DNA of 64,000 bases from the NCBI RefSeq assembly GCF_905404315.1, contig NC_066269.1, positions 16,374,501-16,438,500 on the forward strand, in the 5' to 3' direction. This stretch comes from Leptidea sinapis (lineage: Eukaryota > Arthropoda > Insecta > Lepidoptera > Pieridae). Positions 52,181 to 63,937 of the stretch are shown one piece after another. The notes below the pieces were generated by a model. The model did not search any database and had not been told where the DNA came from. It worked only from the letters and a program-made list of their open reading frames with translations. The first letter of the stretch is position 1. Every line of letters starts with the position of its first letter. The translations under genes and the position numbers were made by a program.

Positions 52181-53815
52181 ATGGAACTTATTTTAATAGG
52201 TACACATAGGGAACATTAACTTAAATATATATATTAAGGTGATTATAGGAAATGCTTATAAAACCTTTTATGGTCCAGTATAATATAATAATACACGTTT
52301 TAATATATTTATTTTAACTGAACTTTGTCGTAATAATGAGTCTCATATTAAACAGATTATTAAGTGTTTTTAAGGAAGCTTTAAGCACATTCCGGCTGAA
52401 ACTTATTTAGATAAGTTCAAGTTTTAAGTATGCAGAACAACAGTTATATTATAATATAAGTTCATTTTATTAAACAGATGTCAAGTAAAAATAATAAGAA
52501 ATATCATATTATTAATATCTTACACCTTTTTTACAATAAATTTTTCTGAATACCATCAAATTTAAACATTTTGAAAATTATTTATTACTTGTTGGCTTTA
52601 TATCGTTATAAAATAAAAAAAGCTAATCCTGACGATCCTCTTAAGAAAAATGGCATAGATTGTATAAATAATGTTTATTGACTTGTTATTTATTTGCTGT
52701 TAAAAAGAGTAGGGGTAACATTTTTAATTTGTATTACTATAAAATTAGGCTGAAAGAATTTACGTAAGCAATGAGATTAAAATTGCTGAATATGTATTCA
52801 TTATATGGACAACTTACTGGGAAGTCTCAACCACTAAAAAATGTATGTGTAATCTTTGAAATAAATGAGATTTATTAATTTATTTATATGTATAATGAAA
52901 GTTTTTTAATAATTAATAGTGAAATTTTTTTCAACAGGCTATTCAAGTTTTATCGATAGAGGATTAAAAACTATGACTAGTTTCAGTTAATTAATTCAGA
53001 GAATACTATTTAAAGTCTAAAAATTTATAAAGATTCATATTTGTATTAATTAACCTTTTAATCTAAATGTAAACTGCATGCAACATAATTACTGTGGAAT
53101 GTTCTGGGATGATGCAGAACGAGCTTCTTCCACGTCTAAATCCAGGATTTGTTTAATTAATATCATATGTTTGCTTAAGAAGCTTGTTACTAGGTAAGCT
53201 CTCTACGAATTGGAACATAGAGAATGTAGATGCAGTAACGTACTATAATTAAATAATTTAATTTATTTTAAGGTAAAATCTAGGATTAAGATTTTAGTAA
53301 ATCACCTTTTATGTAAGCTTCTAATTACATAATAAATTCAAAGTGGGTTTAAATAGAGAGTCGAGAAACGTCACACATCTCAAGAAAAGTTACTTTAAAT
53401 GTTTAATTATGTAATTCAAACAGGACTTCCTTCTTAATGTAAGTATTTTTTTTTATAATTCAATATCGTTTTAGCTAAACTTTAAATTAAATAATAAAAA
53501 TATTATTTAAACAAACATTAATTGTAAAAACAAGAATTCATAAATTTGATTTTGGTTGTAGAAAAATGAAAATAAAAATCACCCAAACTTAGTCAAGACG
53601 AATCAAAAGAATTCAAACTCGATGTATTATTCTTATTTAATTTAGAAGTTATTATGACCAAATTCTAACTCCATCATTCGACCAGCACTACGGTATAATA
53701 TTATTGTCACTGTCATTGTCACTAATTCAATTCCATTGGTTCTAATTCCATTTCCAAGATTGAACCCAATCTAATCAACACGAATCTAACAAAAAAACGT
53801 ATCATTATTTTATAG
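52181..53815. other. AT-rich DNA, no repeats or genes recognised
   Basis: The longest quiet stretch in the window: very AT-rich, no frame above 60 codons with features, no copies elsewhere in the window. Could be intron or intergenic unique DNA. Confidence 0.35.
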
Positions 53816-53817
53816 AT

Positions 53818-54523
53818 TGTAATTGATACGCCCGATACGATAATTGATTAAAATACGTTTACGGTACTACAATTTCGCTCGTCACTTTAGACATAAGCGG
53901 CCTTACTAATAAGCTTGGTATAAAGTTATACTTGAGAATAAACCAAGAATATGCAAATAGACATTTTGCATAATATGATTGGTTTATAAGCGGCCGTTTT
54001 TAATAACCTATCTATCCTTAGTTTAACTTACTAGAGGTAGACAAATCTATCCTTTTACGCTTACTTACATTTCAATAACCTATTGACAGATAGCATTGGA
54101 ATATAACTATATTGGACATAACTATAGATAGCTAAGATCTTGTCAATAAACGGTGACAGCAATGTATCCGTAAGTTAAGGTAAGGACAGATATGTTATTG
54201 AAAACGGCCGTAGGACGTCTAACGTTTCCCGCGTTTAGTTGCATGCCTGCATGATATGCGGAAAACTTCAGAAATATCATTGTATTGACAGTGTTGTCAG
54301 CGATATAGTAAACATTTTGCATATTCTTGCTTTATTTGCAGTTATAACTTTATACCAAATTTATTTGTAAGGCCCAAGATGTTAAGTATCATTTTCCCAG
54401 TAATTTCACTAGCCACGGCGCCCTTCAGGCCGAAACACAATAATGCTTACACATTACTGCTTCACGGCAGAAAAAGGAGCCCATAATCTAGCCGGCATCG
54501 TGTACAAAGGAGCCTCCCACTGG
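53818..54523 (-). mobile_element. Family A copy 10, split by a foldback MITE
   Basis: Left part 53,818-53,897 (decayed tail and CTCGTCACTTTAGACATAAG), right part 54,376-54,523 (AAGATGTTAAGTATCATTTT ... AAAGGAGCCTCCCACTGG). The two join seamlessly in the family A order once the insert is removed. Confidence 0.85.
53898..54375. mobile_element. 478-bp foldback MITE, PIF/Harbinger-like
   Basis: Ends CGGCCTTACTAATAAGCTTG and (complement) GGGCCTTACAAATAAATTTG, continuing as imperfect inverted repeats for about 60 bp through GGTATAAAGTTATA and AAGAATATGCAAA. A second nested inverted pair (CGGCCGTTTTTAATAACCTA near 53,981; its partner TATGTTATTGAAAACGGCCG near 54,191) makes most of the element fold back. 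Target duplication AAG on both sides, 3 bp. GGCC-type ends with a 3-bp duplication suggest PIF/Harbinger. No transposase. Confidence 0.75.
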
Positions 54524-54754
54524 TATTATGTACGGTATATAATAGGAGGTAAGTACAACTGTGTCTGATACAATATACGCGAGTAGCATACGACCTAGAT
54601 CCAGAATTTACAAGAGTTGCATTTTAAAATTTTGATGAAAATGAAAACATTTTATTTCGTGATTTATGTAACGTTTAAACTTTAAATAAGTAAGCTTCTC
54701 CAAGTATCTATTGTCGTGGTGATTTAAATAACTTTAATTTAAATGAAATTAAGG

Positions 54755-54996
54755 TAAAAGACGAGCAGGATGTTTAGTTGATGGTATTTGATACGCCCTG
54801 CCCATTACCGTGCAGTGCCGCTCAGGATTCTTGAAAAACACAAATATTCTGAGCGGGATTACAATTGCGCTTGTCACGTTGAGGTATAAGATACTTAAAT
54901 CTCATTTGCCCATTAATTTCACTAGGTATGGTGCCCGTCCGACCGAAACACAGTAATGGTTACACATTACTGCTTCACGGCAGAAATAGGCGCCGT
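54755..54996 (-). mobile_element. Family A copy 11, 5'-truncated
   Basis: AAAGACGAGCAGGATGTTTA to GGCAGAAATAGGCGCCGT, lacking the first 50 bp. The hairpin is kept apart from GGGATTACA. Confidence 0.9.
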
Positions 54997-55143
54997 ATTA
55001 GCTTATCGTAATAAAAAAATAATTTTTTGTTTTTTTTTTTTTTATACGAGATTTTTTTTTCTAAAAACGTGACTTTAATTTTTAAATTAGACATATGACA
55101 TAAGATAAGATAAAGTTTTGCAGTTTTTAATCATTGAATACGT

Positions 55144-56905
55144 TTGATTACAGGATGGTACAGTACAAATATTTATAATATTATGCTATTCAGATTTATG
55201 GTAGCCAGTACCAGACATTTTCTTCCGGAACGCTGTCTGGGACGTACGGCGTTTGCTCAAGATGGATTTAACGCTGCTAATAAATGGCTTAAAGAAAACC
55301 TGACCTTAAACAGTAGGGATATAGCCCATTTGTTTAAGGAACACTTTAAAGTGTGTTCACCCTTGGGTTCTTCTAAGGAAGCGCTGAATACTGAGTCCGT
55401 CATGTCCGGTGAGCTGTTTAATGTGTCGGCCAAACAAATAGCTAATATAATTGCCAAAATGTCACGTGGCAAATCGCCAGGTCATGATGGGCTCAGTATA
55501 GAGCATATGAAGAACGCAAGAGTCCATTTACCCAATGTACTTGCCACATTATTTAATCTCTGTCTTAATCATTCGTACCTACCTGCTGCACTCATGAGGA
55601 CTATTGTTGTACCAATAGTTAAAAACAAAACGGGTGAAAACAGATTAGTGCAACTATAGGCCTATTTCTCTGGCGACTGTAAGCACACTGTCCAATACTA
55701 TACTGATAGGTGGACGCCTGTGTATGCCTGCTTCCTTGATTTATCAAAAGCATTTGATCTTGTTTCGTATGATCTTTTATGGAAAAAACTCGATAAGACT
55801 GGCGTGCATATTCAGGTGCAGCGTCTCTTTCAGTACTGGTACGCTAACCAGACCAATAATGTAAGATGGGCTGGCAGCCTCTCGAATACAGGCTGGAGTG
55901 CGGGGTGAGGCAGCGGGGGTTGAGCTCACCCATGCTCTTCAATCTGTATGTCAACGAGCTCATAGTTGGGCTCAGCAGCGAGCGTGTCGGCTGCTCGGTT
56001 GATGGTGTTTGTATAAACAACATTAGCTACGCGGATGACATGGTGCTGCTGGGTCCAAGTGTAGGCTCTATAAGAAGGCTGTCAGCTATCTGTGAAAGGT
56101 ATGCGATGCAACATGGGCTCAAATATAATTGTCAAAAAAGCAACTATTTGGTCTTCAGAGTCCCTGGTAAGAATATATGTAATATTCCGCCAATAAAGCT
56201 GAATGGTGTTGAGCTTAAGAAAGTTCAACATTTTAAGTACCTTGGACAATACGTCACCGAAGACCTCGAAGACCAAATGGATATTGTGAGGGAACGCAGG
56301 GCACTGGCGGTGAGGAGTAATATGCTGGCTCGTAGGTTTGCTCGATGTAGCAATGAGGTAACGATAACGCTTTTCAAAGCATATTGTCCAACCTTCTATA
56401 CGAGCAGCCTGTGGGTCAGATATACTCAAAGAACGCTTAGTGCCTTTCGCGTTCAGTACAACAATGGTTTCAGGTTGATGTTGGGGCTGCCCAGCTTTTG
56501 CAGTGCTTCGGCAATGTTCGCGGATGCGAGAGTGGACGGCTTCCATGCCATCCAACGCAAAAGACCCGCTTCATTGCTGAGGAGGTTGCGGGGTAGCTCT
56601 AACATCATTCTGCAAACCATTGCTAGTCATTATGATGCGCCAATTATAAAGGCATTTATGCGGCTTCATGTGCCTGTTTAGTTATAATTATACTAACATA
56701 ATTTAGGACATTTTACTAACAATTATTATGGTTATTTTTTTTATTTTTGTGATTATGACATATCTTAAATTTTAAACTGTAATTTTATCTGTAATTTAAT
56801 TAATATCAAATTAAACTCAACAGTATTATGTAATTTAATTTAAGTTAATATTGTATGTATATCTATGGGTAATGCCTGAAAATAAATGATTTATTATTAT
56901 TATTA
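55144..56905 (+). mobile_element. LINE-Q, 5'-truncated, with 3' TTA repeats
   Basis: Coding relic 55,180-56,681 and 3' UTR to the TTATTATTATTATTA end at 56,905. The next bases belong to another LINE relic, so the two lie end to end. Truncated before the RT core; no endonuclease. Confidence 0.8.
55180..56681 (+). pseudogene. LINE-Q ORF2 partial: reverse transcriptase and C-terminal domain
   Basis: Frame 1 (to 55,659): NVSAKQIANIIAKMSRGKSP, GHDGLSIEHMK, LFNLCLNHSYLPAALMRTIV. A frameshift and a deletion near 55,650-55,715 remove the NYRPI-to-fingers stretch. Frame 2 (55,720-55,908): CFLDLSKAFDLVSYDLLWKK, the first catalytic Asp block. Frame 3 (55,866-56,681): CGVRQRGLSSPMLFNLYVNE and ISYADDMVLLG (YADD 56,028-56,039, intact), then ITLFKAYCPTFYTSSLWVRY and SASAMFADARVDGFHAIQRK. 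RQRG.LSP in place of PQGS.LGP is a marker that should identify the clade; I do not assign it. Two lesions make it non-functional. Confidence 0.85.
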
Positions 56906-57515
56906 AACGTAGCCAAAACTAAAATGATCCATTTGTCTATGCGGTTGTCTATACTATAAAGACGAAGACTCCTTACAAATCACTATTTCACAAAATGATG
57001 GTCAAAGCTGAGCTGGTATTCACCGCTGCATTGAGAAAGTAATATCCATCAAATATTTGGGGGTTGTTCTTGACCAAAACTTGACTTTCAAGCCCCATCT
57101 AGAATACTTGTCAGGCCGAGTACGTAAGCTTATTTATATTTTCCGGCGATTACGTCGCTCTGCCGATCCTAACATCATGAAAATGGTATATTATGCCAAA
57201 CTATTTTAAATTATTGCATTACGACGTGTACATAGGGCTGTCTTGAAGGTTTGTTGTTTTAAGCCTCGCCTGTATCCCAGAACAAAACTTTATGAATACT
57301 GACAAGTTCTGACAGTCAGGCAACTCTTCATATTGGCTATTGTTATCAAACAGCACCCTTTAACAGAGCTTAGGCCAGAGTCTACTCGCCGCAATCATCT
57401 TGTGGCAGTATCTACGGAGGTAAGGACATCATTTAGCCGCAGATTCTTTCTGTTTCTGGGACCGTATCTCTATAATAAGCTACACAAGGTATTTTATGTT
57501 TGTATGGTCTAAACA
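56906..57515 (+). pseudogene. LINE RT C-terminal relic (jockey/CR1 group)
   Basis: NVAKTKMIHLSMRL (56,907), VISIKYLGVVLDQNLTFKPH (57,043), RVRKLIYIFRRLRRSADPNI (57,118), then after a gap of the middle 'RALRRVHRAVLKVCCFKPRL' (57,225), and SFSRRFFLFLGPYLYNKL (57,431). This is the thumb and C-terminal part of an RT; the catalytic part is absent. Stops at 57,205 and elsewhere. Begins exactly at the LINE-Q 3' end. Confidence 0.65.
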
Positions 57516-57531
57516 CGTACAAATGTCGATC

Positions 57532-57655
57532 ATCTCATGTGCCTATTAATTTCACTAGCTACGGCGCCCTTGAGACCGAAATACAGTAATGCTTACACAT
57601 TACTGCTTCACGGCAGAAAAAGGCACCGTTGTATTTCCTACCCATAATCTAGCTG
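57532..57655 (-). mobile_element. Family A copy 12, fragment
   Basis: CTATTAATTTCACTAGCTAC to CCCATAATCTAGCTG: the 5' half only. Confidence 0.85.
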
Positions 57656-57668
57656 TTTGTCCCCTTTT

Positions 57669-58140
57669 TAACCGACTTCAAAAAAGGAGGAGGTTCTCAA
57701 TTCGTCGGTATTTTTATTTAATGTTTGTTACCTCGAACCTTTCGACTGCGTGAACCGATTTTGATAATTTTTATTTGAAAGCTGGTGCTTCCCAAGTGGT
57801 CCCATTGTAAATTGGTCTAGATTTGACAATGGAATCCATGAGAAAACCATAAAAGTCTTAAAGTGGATGATAATTTTACGAATAACTCAATATCGCGCCA
57901 GCCGATTTCGATGATTCTTAGTCGGTGTCATCCAAGATAGATTTCTTACTACATACATAGTTATAGATGAGATGTGTTTGAGTCGCGAGGAGGCGAGAGG
58001 CGAGAGCCGGTTGCAGCAGAAGGACAACGATTCCAAAAATAACAATAATCGTAACTAGAATAAGATTAATTATTTACATTGTATAAAAATACACATTATA
58101 TCTATTGTTTTGGAATAGTGTTTTTGAAGGCGGTTGTTTT
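57669..58140. mobile_element. Element with AACCGACTTCAAAAA ends
   Basis: Left end AACCGACTTCAAAAAAGGAG, then GGAGGTTCTCAATTCGTCGG and TGCGTGAACCGATTTTGATA; right end (complement) ACAACCGCCTTCAAAAACAC. Inverted ends of about 15 bp; a very common lepidopteran repeat by my recollection. Class unassigned. A relic of the right end is at 61,388. Confidence 0.6.
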
Positions 58141-59110
58141 TTTGTAAATTTTTTTTTCATTGAAATGGCTATATTATAAACACCAAAATAACTACCAAGA
58201 TATATATATCTTATTTATATTCACATACATACGTTCATTATATTATTATTGAGACTTGGCCTTGAATTTATTTATTGTGAGTACTCTCATATAATCCTAC
58301 TAATATCTTCCGTTTCTTGGCGTGCGTCAGTTCAGAATGGGATGTCGCTATGCCAACTTAATGGCTGACAGGCTTGCCCTGCATGTTTCAGTATTACAAC
58401 TCTCTCTGTTATCCCTACATAAACATTATATTGAGATAAAACCTTTAGTTACGAATTCAACGGGCAACTACTATTATAATAATATACATAGAGAAACTTT
58501 GTTAATAGTTCCATGTGTTAATATTGATTATTCAGCTTATTCAAGCGCTGTGCTTGACTTCCAGTTCATTGGGTAATCCTGTGAGCTCTTAAATACGTGT
58601 TATTAGTTTTAGTTTAGTTAAAATTAAGAAAAAATGTAAAAAAGGCATGTTACTATCATTTGATAGCAATATAATTGCAATTTGCATAGAATACACATGG
58701 AATATATCGTAAAGCTTTAAATGTTAATAGTTTTAGAACATTTAAAAATGTTATAGAAAATTTTGAATCAAATTGTTTGACAACCATTAATGCATGTTCT
58801 TACTTCATGTTCATAACATTAAAATGAATTTATTGTGTTGTGTTGTTAAGTTACTTTTGAAGATGACATTAATAAATAAATAAAATAAAAAGCCTTTATT
58901 GTTGTGCTAATTTTACACAATACTAATGAAATAAAGTGAAATGTGCCTTTTAATAAATATCGGCAAACGGTCGTTTATTTGGTAGAGCGAATTTCCACAA
59001 AATAAATTTATTGAATAAAATATATTGTTTTACCTTACTTATTATTAGATGATTACTTTTTATAAAGTAAGGTAAGGATTACGTTAAGTAAAGTTAAGTT
59101 AAGGATTACA
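58141..59110. other. Unassigned DNA with an 84-codon frame
   Basis: 58,322-58,576 (+) is open for 84 codons (QFRMGCRYANLMADRLALHV, LALHVSVLQLSLLSLHKHYI) and is less AT-rich than its flanks; it might be a TE coding scrap, but I recognise no domain. The remainder is AT-rich. Confidence 0.3.
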
Positions 59111-59114
59111 GTGC

Positions 59115-59560
59115 AGTCTGTGGGTTGACTGTACCCAAAAATCTATTAATGATCTCCGTGTTCAATATAATAACATCTTCAGGATAATGTTGGGACTATC
59201 TCGGTATTGTAGCGCGTCCGGTATGTTTGTGGAGAACCGTGTCGATGGTTTCTCCGCAATCATACGGAAAAGAATCGCCTCCGTCAAAAATAGGTTGGAG
59301 AGGAGTCCCAATATTATTTTGAATGTGATAACCGACAGACAGGACAGCGCATTCAAAGCGCACTGGATGTCTGCTTTAGTTTGTAAGTTTATTAATTACA
59401 TCAACTAATATAGAATAAGTTTGTAACTAACATAATATATGTAATTTATATGTACTTTCTAACATAGGTTAAGACAGTCTTAACTAAAAGTCTTCATTAA
59501 TATTTATATATGGACCTATTGTTGTCTAAAATAAATAAATAAATAATAATAATTAGCCGA
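59115..59560 (+). pseudogene. LINE-Q C-terminal relic, copy 3
   Basis: NDLRVQYNNIFRIMLGLSRY (59,149) and CSASGMFVENRVDGFSAIIR, then RLERSPNIILNVITDR, ending at a stop at 59,408, with the 3' UTR to TAAATAAATAATAATAATTA near 59,555. Matches 56,440-56,681. No RT motifs. Frame intact over the last 73 codons. Confidence 0.75.
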
Positions 59561-60325
59561 AAATTGATATGATGAGATACAATAATTATTATTTGGTATG
59601 TTATATAAGAACTCATCTGTATAAAGTAAACTGTGGCTATTCTGACGTTCACACAATTTATTCTGTACATAATTAAATATTATAAAGATTAAATTATATC
59701 TCTGATGAGCAACAATATAAAGTGTAAAACAAATCATATTCGTCATGACAACTGACGTTCATAATTGAAATGTAATTAATGTGTTTCAACTACGAACTAA
59801 TTATCATTCAAATGATTTATTAATGTTGTGTTGCACTTCGATGTACCAATTAACGTCTCACACAGTCTGTACTGTAATCAAATGGTGCAATAATCTTTAA
59901 AACATATATACTACTTTTATATTACTGTTATTTCAAGATTCATATTTTTGTGATATGTAGGAAAAAAAATGTTAATAAGATCGTTACCAAACTTGTCATA
60001 ACTTATTTCTGTATCTAGAGATTTTCTGAAAATTTCATGAAAATTACCTAAGACTATTCAAAAAATTTACAAGGCGGCTATATCTGTTTTTATAATTTGT
60101 ATTAGCGTCAATAATAAGTACCGATATGTTCATACACACTTCTCACACTGAATTAAATCTTATCTGATGTGTAAACTGATGCATAAACGAACTGTTCGAG
60201 TGGGCTGCCTGATAGAAAACGAAAAAGTAAGGCGTTTCCATGATGAAAAGGCCTTACAGAGGCGATGCTCAGCAAAGATGTTAATTTAACGATAGTAGGA
60301 ACTATTACGAAGTCAACTATAACAT
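59561..60325. other. AT-rich DNA, nothing recognised
   Basis: No frames or repeated units identified. Confidence 0.25.
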
Positions 60326-60327
60326 TA

Positions 60328-60590
60328 TTATAAATAATAATATTGACACACTTGTACACAAATTATCTTACCCCAAAGTAGGCGTAGCCTGTACTATGGT
60401 TACAAGACAACGATATATTTTATACAATATACTTACTTAAACATACATAAATACATATAAACAGCTATGACTCGGAAACAACCATCCATATTCATCATAT
60501 AAATGTTTGCACTTACCTGGATTTGAATCCGGGACCTCTAGCTTAGTAGGCAGGGTCACTAACCACTGGGCTATATGGGTTGTCAAACTA
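60328..60590 (-). mobile_element. Family B SINE copy 6, complete
   Basis: Tail AATAATATTGACACACTTG on the left; head (minus) TATAGCCCAGTGGTTAGTGA; B box GGATTCAAATCC. Good reference copy with 44.37 kb. Confidence 0.85.
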
Positions 60591-61384
60591 TAAGACAAAC
60601 ATAACAGCGTATGTAACATTTTCAGTGTCCTTCTGAGATCTCTGAGTCTCTCTCTCGCGATATGATTTAATAAGGATGAATTCGCGTGAATTGAAGATAT
60701 TTTCGAATAAAAAAATATGTCGCTTTAATAATTGAACAACTTTAAACTGTGTTTGATTGAATGTTTGACAGATAATCAAATTTGTGGTGACGGCTTTATA
60801 GTATCAGGTTGGTCACTAAATAGATAAGCGAATGAGTGAATTAGAAAATTAACATATTTTATTGTGAACAAACACTGGCTTAACATTTAAACCAATTATT
60901 ATTTGAAACGAATAATTAGTAATATTTGATTAATAATTATTGTTTGTAGCATGCATATTCAAATTATTGAGATGACTAAACATGAAACATTAATAAAATT
61001 TCGACAGATTTTTTGTGGGTAGTATTTATATTTCATATTTTGTATGCATAAATTATATTATTTATAAAATACTATTAAACATTTATACGTATAGTTTAAT
61101 AAATCCTTAACAACTAGTCAAAAAATTATATTTATAAAAAAAAATATGGTATCGTAAGACAGGTTTTTAAAATATCTTTAATTTATTAATTATTCCTTAT
61201 TCATTAGGGTACCTACCCTACGTTTTAAACACCTAATGAAGATATTAGTTTTCATAAGATTACTGTTTTTTTTACATCTTTTACCGTTTCAAATGATAGT
61301 CACTCAAACCGTTCAAAATGATTGATGAATTAATTTCACTTGATTTTATATCTGGATTTCATAACTTAAAAACATTTTAACAAA
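60591..61384. other. AT-rich DNA, nothing recognised
   Basis: No frames or repeated units identified. Confidence 0.25.
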
Positions 61385-61620
61385 AAAACAACCGACTTCA
61401 AAAACACGATTCAATAGATATAATAAACTAAAAAGTATAAAAATAATTGCGTATTATTAGACAATCTAATTAATTAATCTAATACTGGTTACGATTATTG
61501 TTGTTTTTCGACTATGACAGCTACTTGACCATAACGACATTACGGATGATGACTCAAATATCCAGATAGCATATAAGTTTCGGCCGAGTATTGTTTATTT
61601 GCTGGGGACCTTGGGGGAAT
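61385..61620 (-). repeat. Relic of the AACCGACTTC element
   Basis: AACAACCGACTTCAAAAACA matches the right end at 58,140 in inverse orientation; a second inverted word is at 61,498 (ttgttgtttttcgac). The inner sequence is decayed. Confidence 0.45.
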
Positions 61621-61708
61621 TTATAGATGCCAAATAAATATACATGAATACTTGAAGCGCGATATTAGTAAAAGAATATGAGTAAATACAAACTTAAAAA
61701 AAAACAAA

Positions 61709-62010
61709 TGGGACGCTCATTTGCACAGAAAGCCGGCTAGATTATGGGTACCACAACGGCGCCTATTTCTGCCGTGAAACAATAATGAGTAAGCATTACT
61801 GTGTTTCGGTCTGAAGGGCGCCGTAGCTAGTGAAATTACTGGGAAAATGAGACATATCTACATCTTATGTCTCAAGGTGACGAGCGCAATTGAAGTGCCG
61901 CTCAGAATTTTTGGGTTTTTCAAGAATTCTGAGCGGCACTGCATTGTAATGGGTAGGGTGTATCAATTACCATCAACTGAATGTCCTGCTTGTCTAGTCC
62001 CTTATTTTAA
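61709..62010 (+). mobile_element. Family A copy 13, full length
   Basis: GGGACGCTCATTTGCACAGA to TAGTCCCTTATTTTAAAAC. The hairpin is nearly perfect (AGTGCCGCTCAG / CTGAGCGGCACT). Confidence 0.9.
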
Positions 62011-62485
62011 AACGAAACTGTGTTAATTGTGATTAGTTATCCATCACAATTAACAGTTTTGATATTTTATTTGATTGAAACAGATGTAGAATGTGAAAGA
62101 GGAATATGCTTGCAATGCTTCTTACACTACGTCCCCCTCAGAGAGCTATTTTATTATGAAGCAGTGGAAGTGCTTTGACAGTGAACTTTATTTATTAACA
62201 AGGCTTTACTCAAGGCTTATCGGTGTGGGTCGGTACCGGTTACTTCTTTACTAGTTTCAGACCATTCGGAGGTCCGTCTCATACGATTATGATTACGATA
62301 CGACTCTTAAGGCCTCTCTCCACTATCGGCAATGATGATTACTTGTATAATCGTCTGTCCTCGGCAAGTTGATCATCGTGTAACCATCCACACGATCGTC
62401 CGTGATCATTTATTGAGCGATAGTCCTTCAATATAGACGTGTATTTTATAGCTGCAGCTACTATTCATTTCATTTCAGTATATAA
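62011..62485. other. Unassigned DNA with a broken hammerhead-like motif
   Basis: 62,250-62,278 (minus) keeps the stem II (GGACC/GGTCT), GAAA, ACTAGT stem III and a GTA triplet of the 12.0-kb motif; the CTGANGA box is lost. The rest is unassigned. Confidence 0.4.
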
Positions 62486-62487
62486 TA

Positions 62488-63117
62488 CCAGTAGGCTCTA
62501 TTGCTGGATGCCGGCTAGATTGTTTTTTTTTTTATGAAAATACGGGACGAGACGAGCAGGACGGTTAGCTGATGGTAATTGATGCGCCCTGCTCATTACA
62601 ATGCAGTGCCGCTCAGGATTCTTGAAAAACCCCAAAAATTCTGAGCAGCACTACAACTGCGCTCATCACCTTGAGACATAAGATGTTAAGTCTCATTTGC
62701 CCAGTAATTTCACTAGCTATGGCGCCCTTCAGACCGAAACACAGTAATGCTTACACATTACTGCTTCACGGCAGAAATAGGCGCCGTTATGGTACTCATA
62801 ATCTAGCCGGCATCCTGTGCAAAGGAGCCTCCCACTGGTGAAGGTGAAGGGTACCATAACGGCGCCTTTTTCTACCGTAAAGCAGTAATGTATAAACATT
62901 ACTGTGTTCAGTCTGAAGGGCGTCGTAGCTAGTGAAATTACTGGGCAAACGAGACCTAACATCTTATATCTCAAGGAGACGAGTGCAATTGGGGTGCCGA
63001 TCAGAATATTTTGGATTTTCCAGAATCCTGAGCGGTGTTACATTGTAATGGGCAGGGCGTATCAATTAACATCAGAATGTCTTGCTCGTCTCATTACCTT
63101 ATGTCATAAAAAAATAC
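62488..63117 (+). mobile_element. Family A copy 15, split by copy 14
   Basis: 5' scrap 62,488-62,521 (CCAGTAGGCTCTATTGC, GATGCCGGCTAGATT) and body 62,848-63,117 (GGGTACCATAACGGCGCC to the A tract). The two parts are adjacent in intact copies. Confidence 0.8.
62522..62843 (-). mobile_element. Family A copy 14, full length, nested in copy 15
   Basis: T10 then TACGGGACGAGACGAGCAGG to AAAGGAGCCTCCCACTGGTG. With copy 15 it forms a head-to-head inverted pair with almost no spacer (the two run apart from about 62,845). Confidence 0.9.
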
Positions 63118-63935
63118 AATAATTTTGTCAATGTAGTTCAACGAAAAGATAAAGCTAAGATTTCAAAATGTAAAATTACTTAGGCCACAATTTCACTTAA
63201 GCTTTTTTGTATGTAATGTGGGATTTGCTTTCAGAATGCAAAATGCAATTTAAAACCACACGTCGAGTAGATTAATTATGCCTGCACGAACAATGGCTTG
63301 GGAACAAGCTCTGAAAGGCGTTGGAACAGGACTTTTACACACAATAGTACTGAATGTCAGACAACTAAAGAATTGTTTTTGATTTCGTCTATCCCACACT
63401 TTTAATTAAAACAACGCCTACGAGGCTTCATTATAATACTCGATAATAACTGACTGTAAAAATCGATGTACTCGAATATACGATCGATAGTAATTTACTG
63501 TCAATCGCAGTGTAGTAGGGGTAACCTATTGTACCTAGGATAGTTTTTTAGAAATCTATTTTGTTTTATTTGACAAACTGCTCTCAAACGATTTTTGCAT
63601 AATTTGAAGGGTCAGGTAATTGAGTATTCACCAATTAAATATCAAAAGTGTATATTTCATACTTCAAGTGTTTTAATAATTAAAACGAAAAAAGGGATTT
63701 ATGGCCAAGGTACAACATACCCTATGTACCTAGGCCAGTACTATAGTGTATCCAGGAATTTGGGGTAATTTATGTTAAATATTAGTATTCTTAACTAAAA
63801 CCGTTTAATGAGCGTATTATTTCATAAAAAATACTCATAAATTCTGAACAAAATCAAAATGATATTCATAGTTTCTTTTCTCTAATGAGACAAAGCTTTC
63901 ATATTTTACTAGGAATATTATGACAATTTATTGAA
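63118..63935. other. Unassigned DNA
   Basis: No frame or repeat recognised. A short partly palindromic word GTACAACATACCCTATGTACC is at 63,709. Confidence 0.3.
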
Positions 63936-63937
63936 TT

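Noticed and set aside
56082..56555. 157-codon minus-strand frame
   Set aside because: Antisense shadow of the LINE-Q RT domain.
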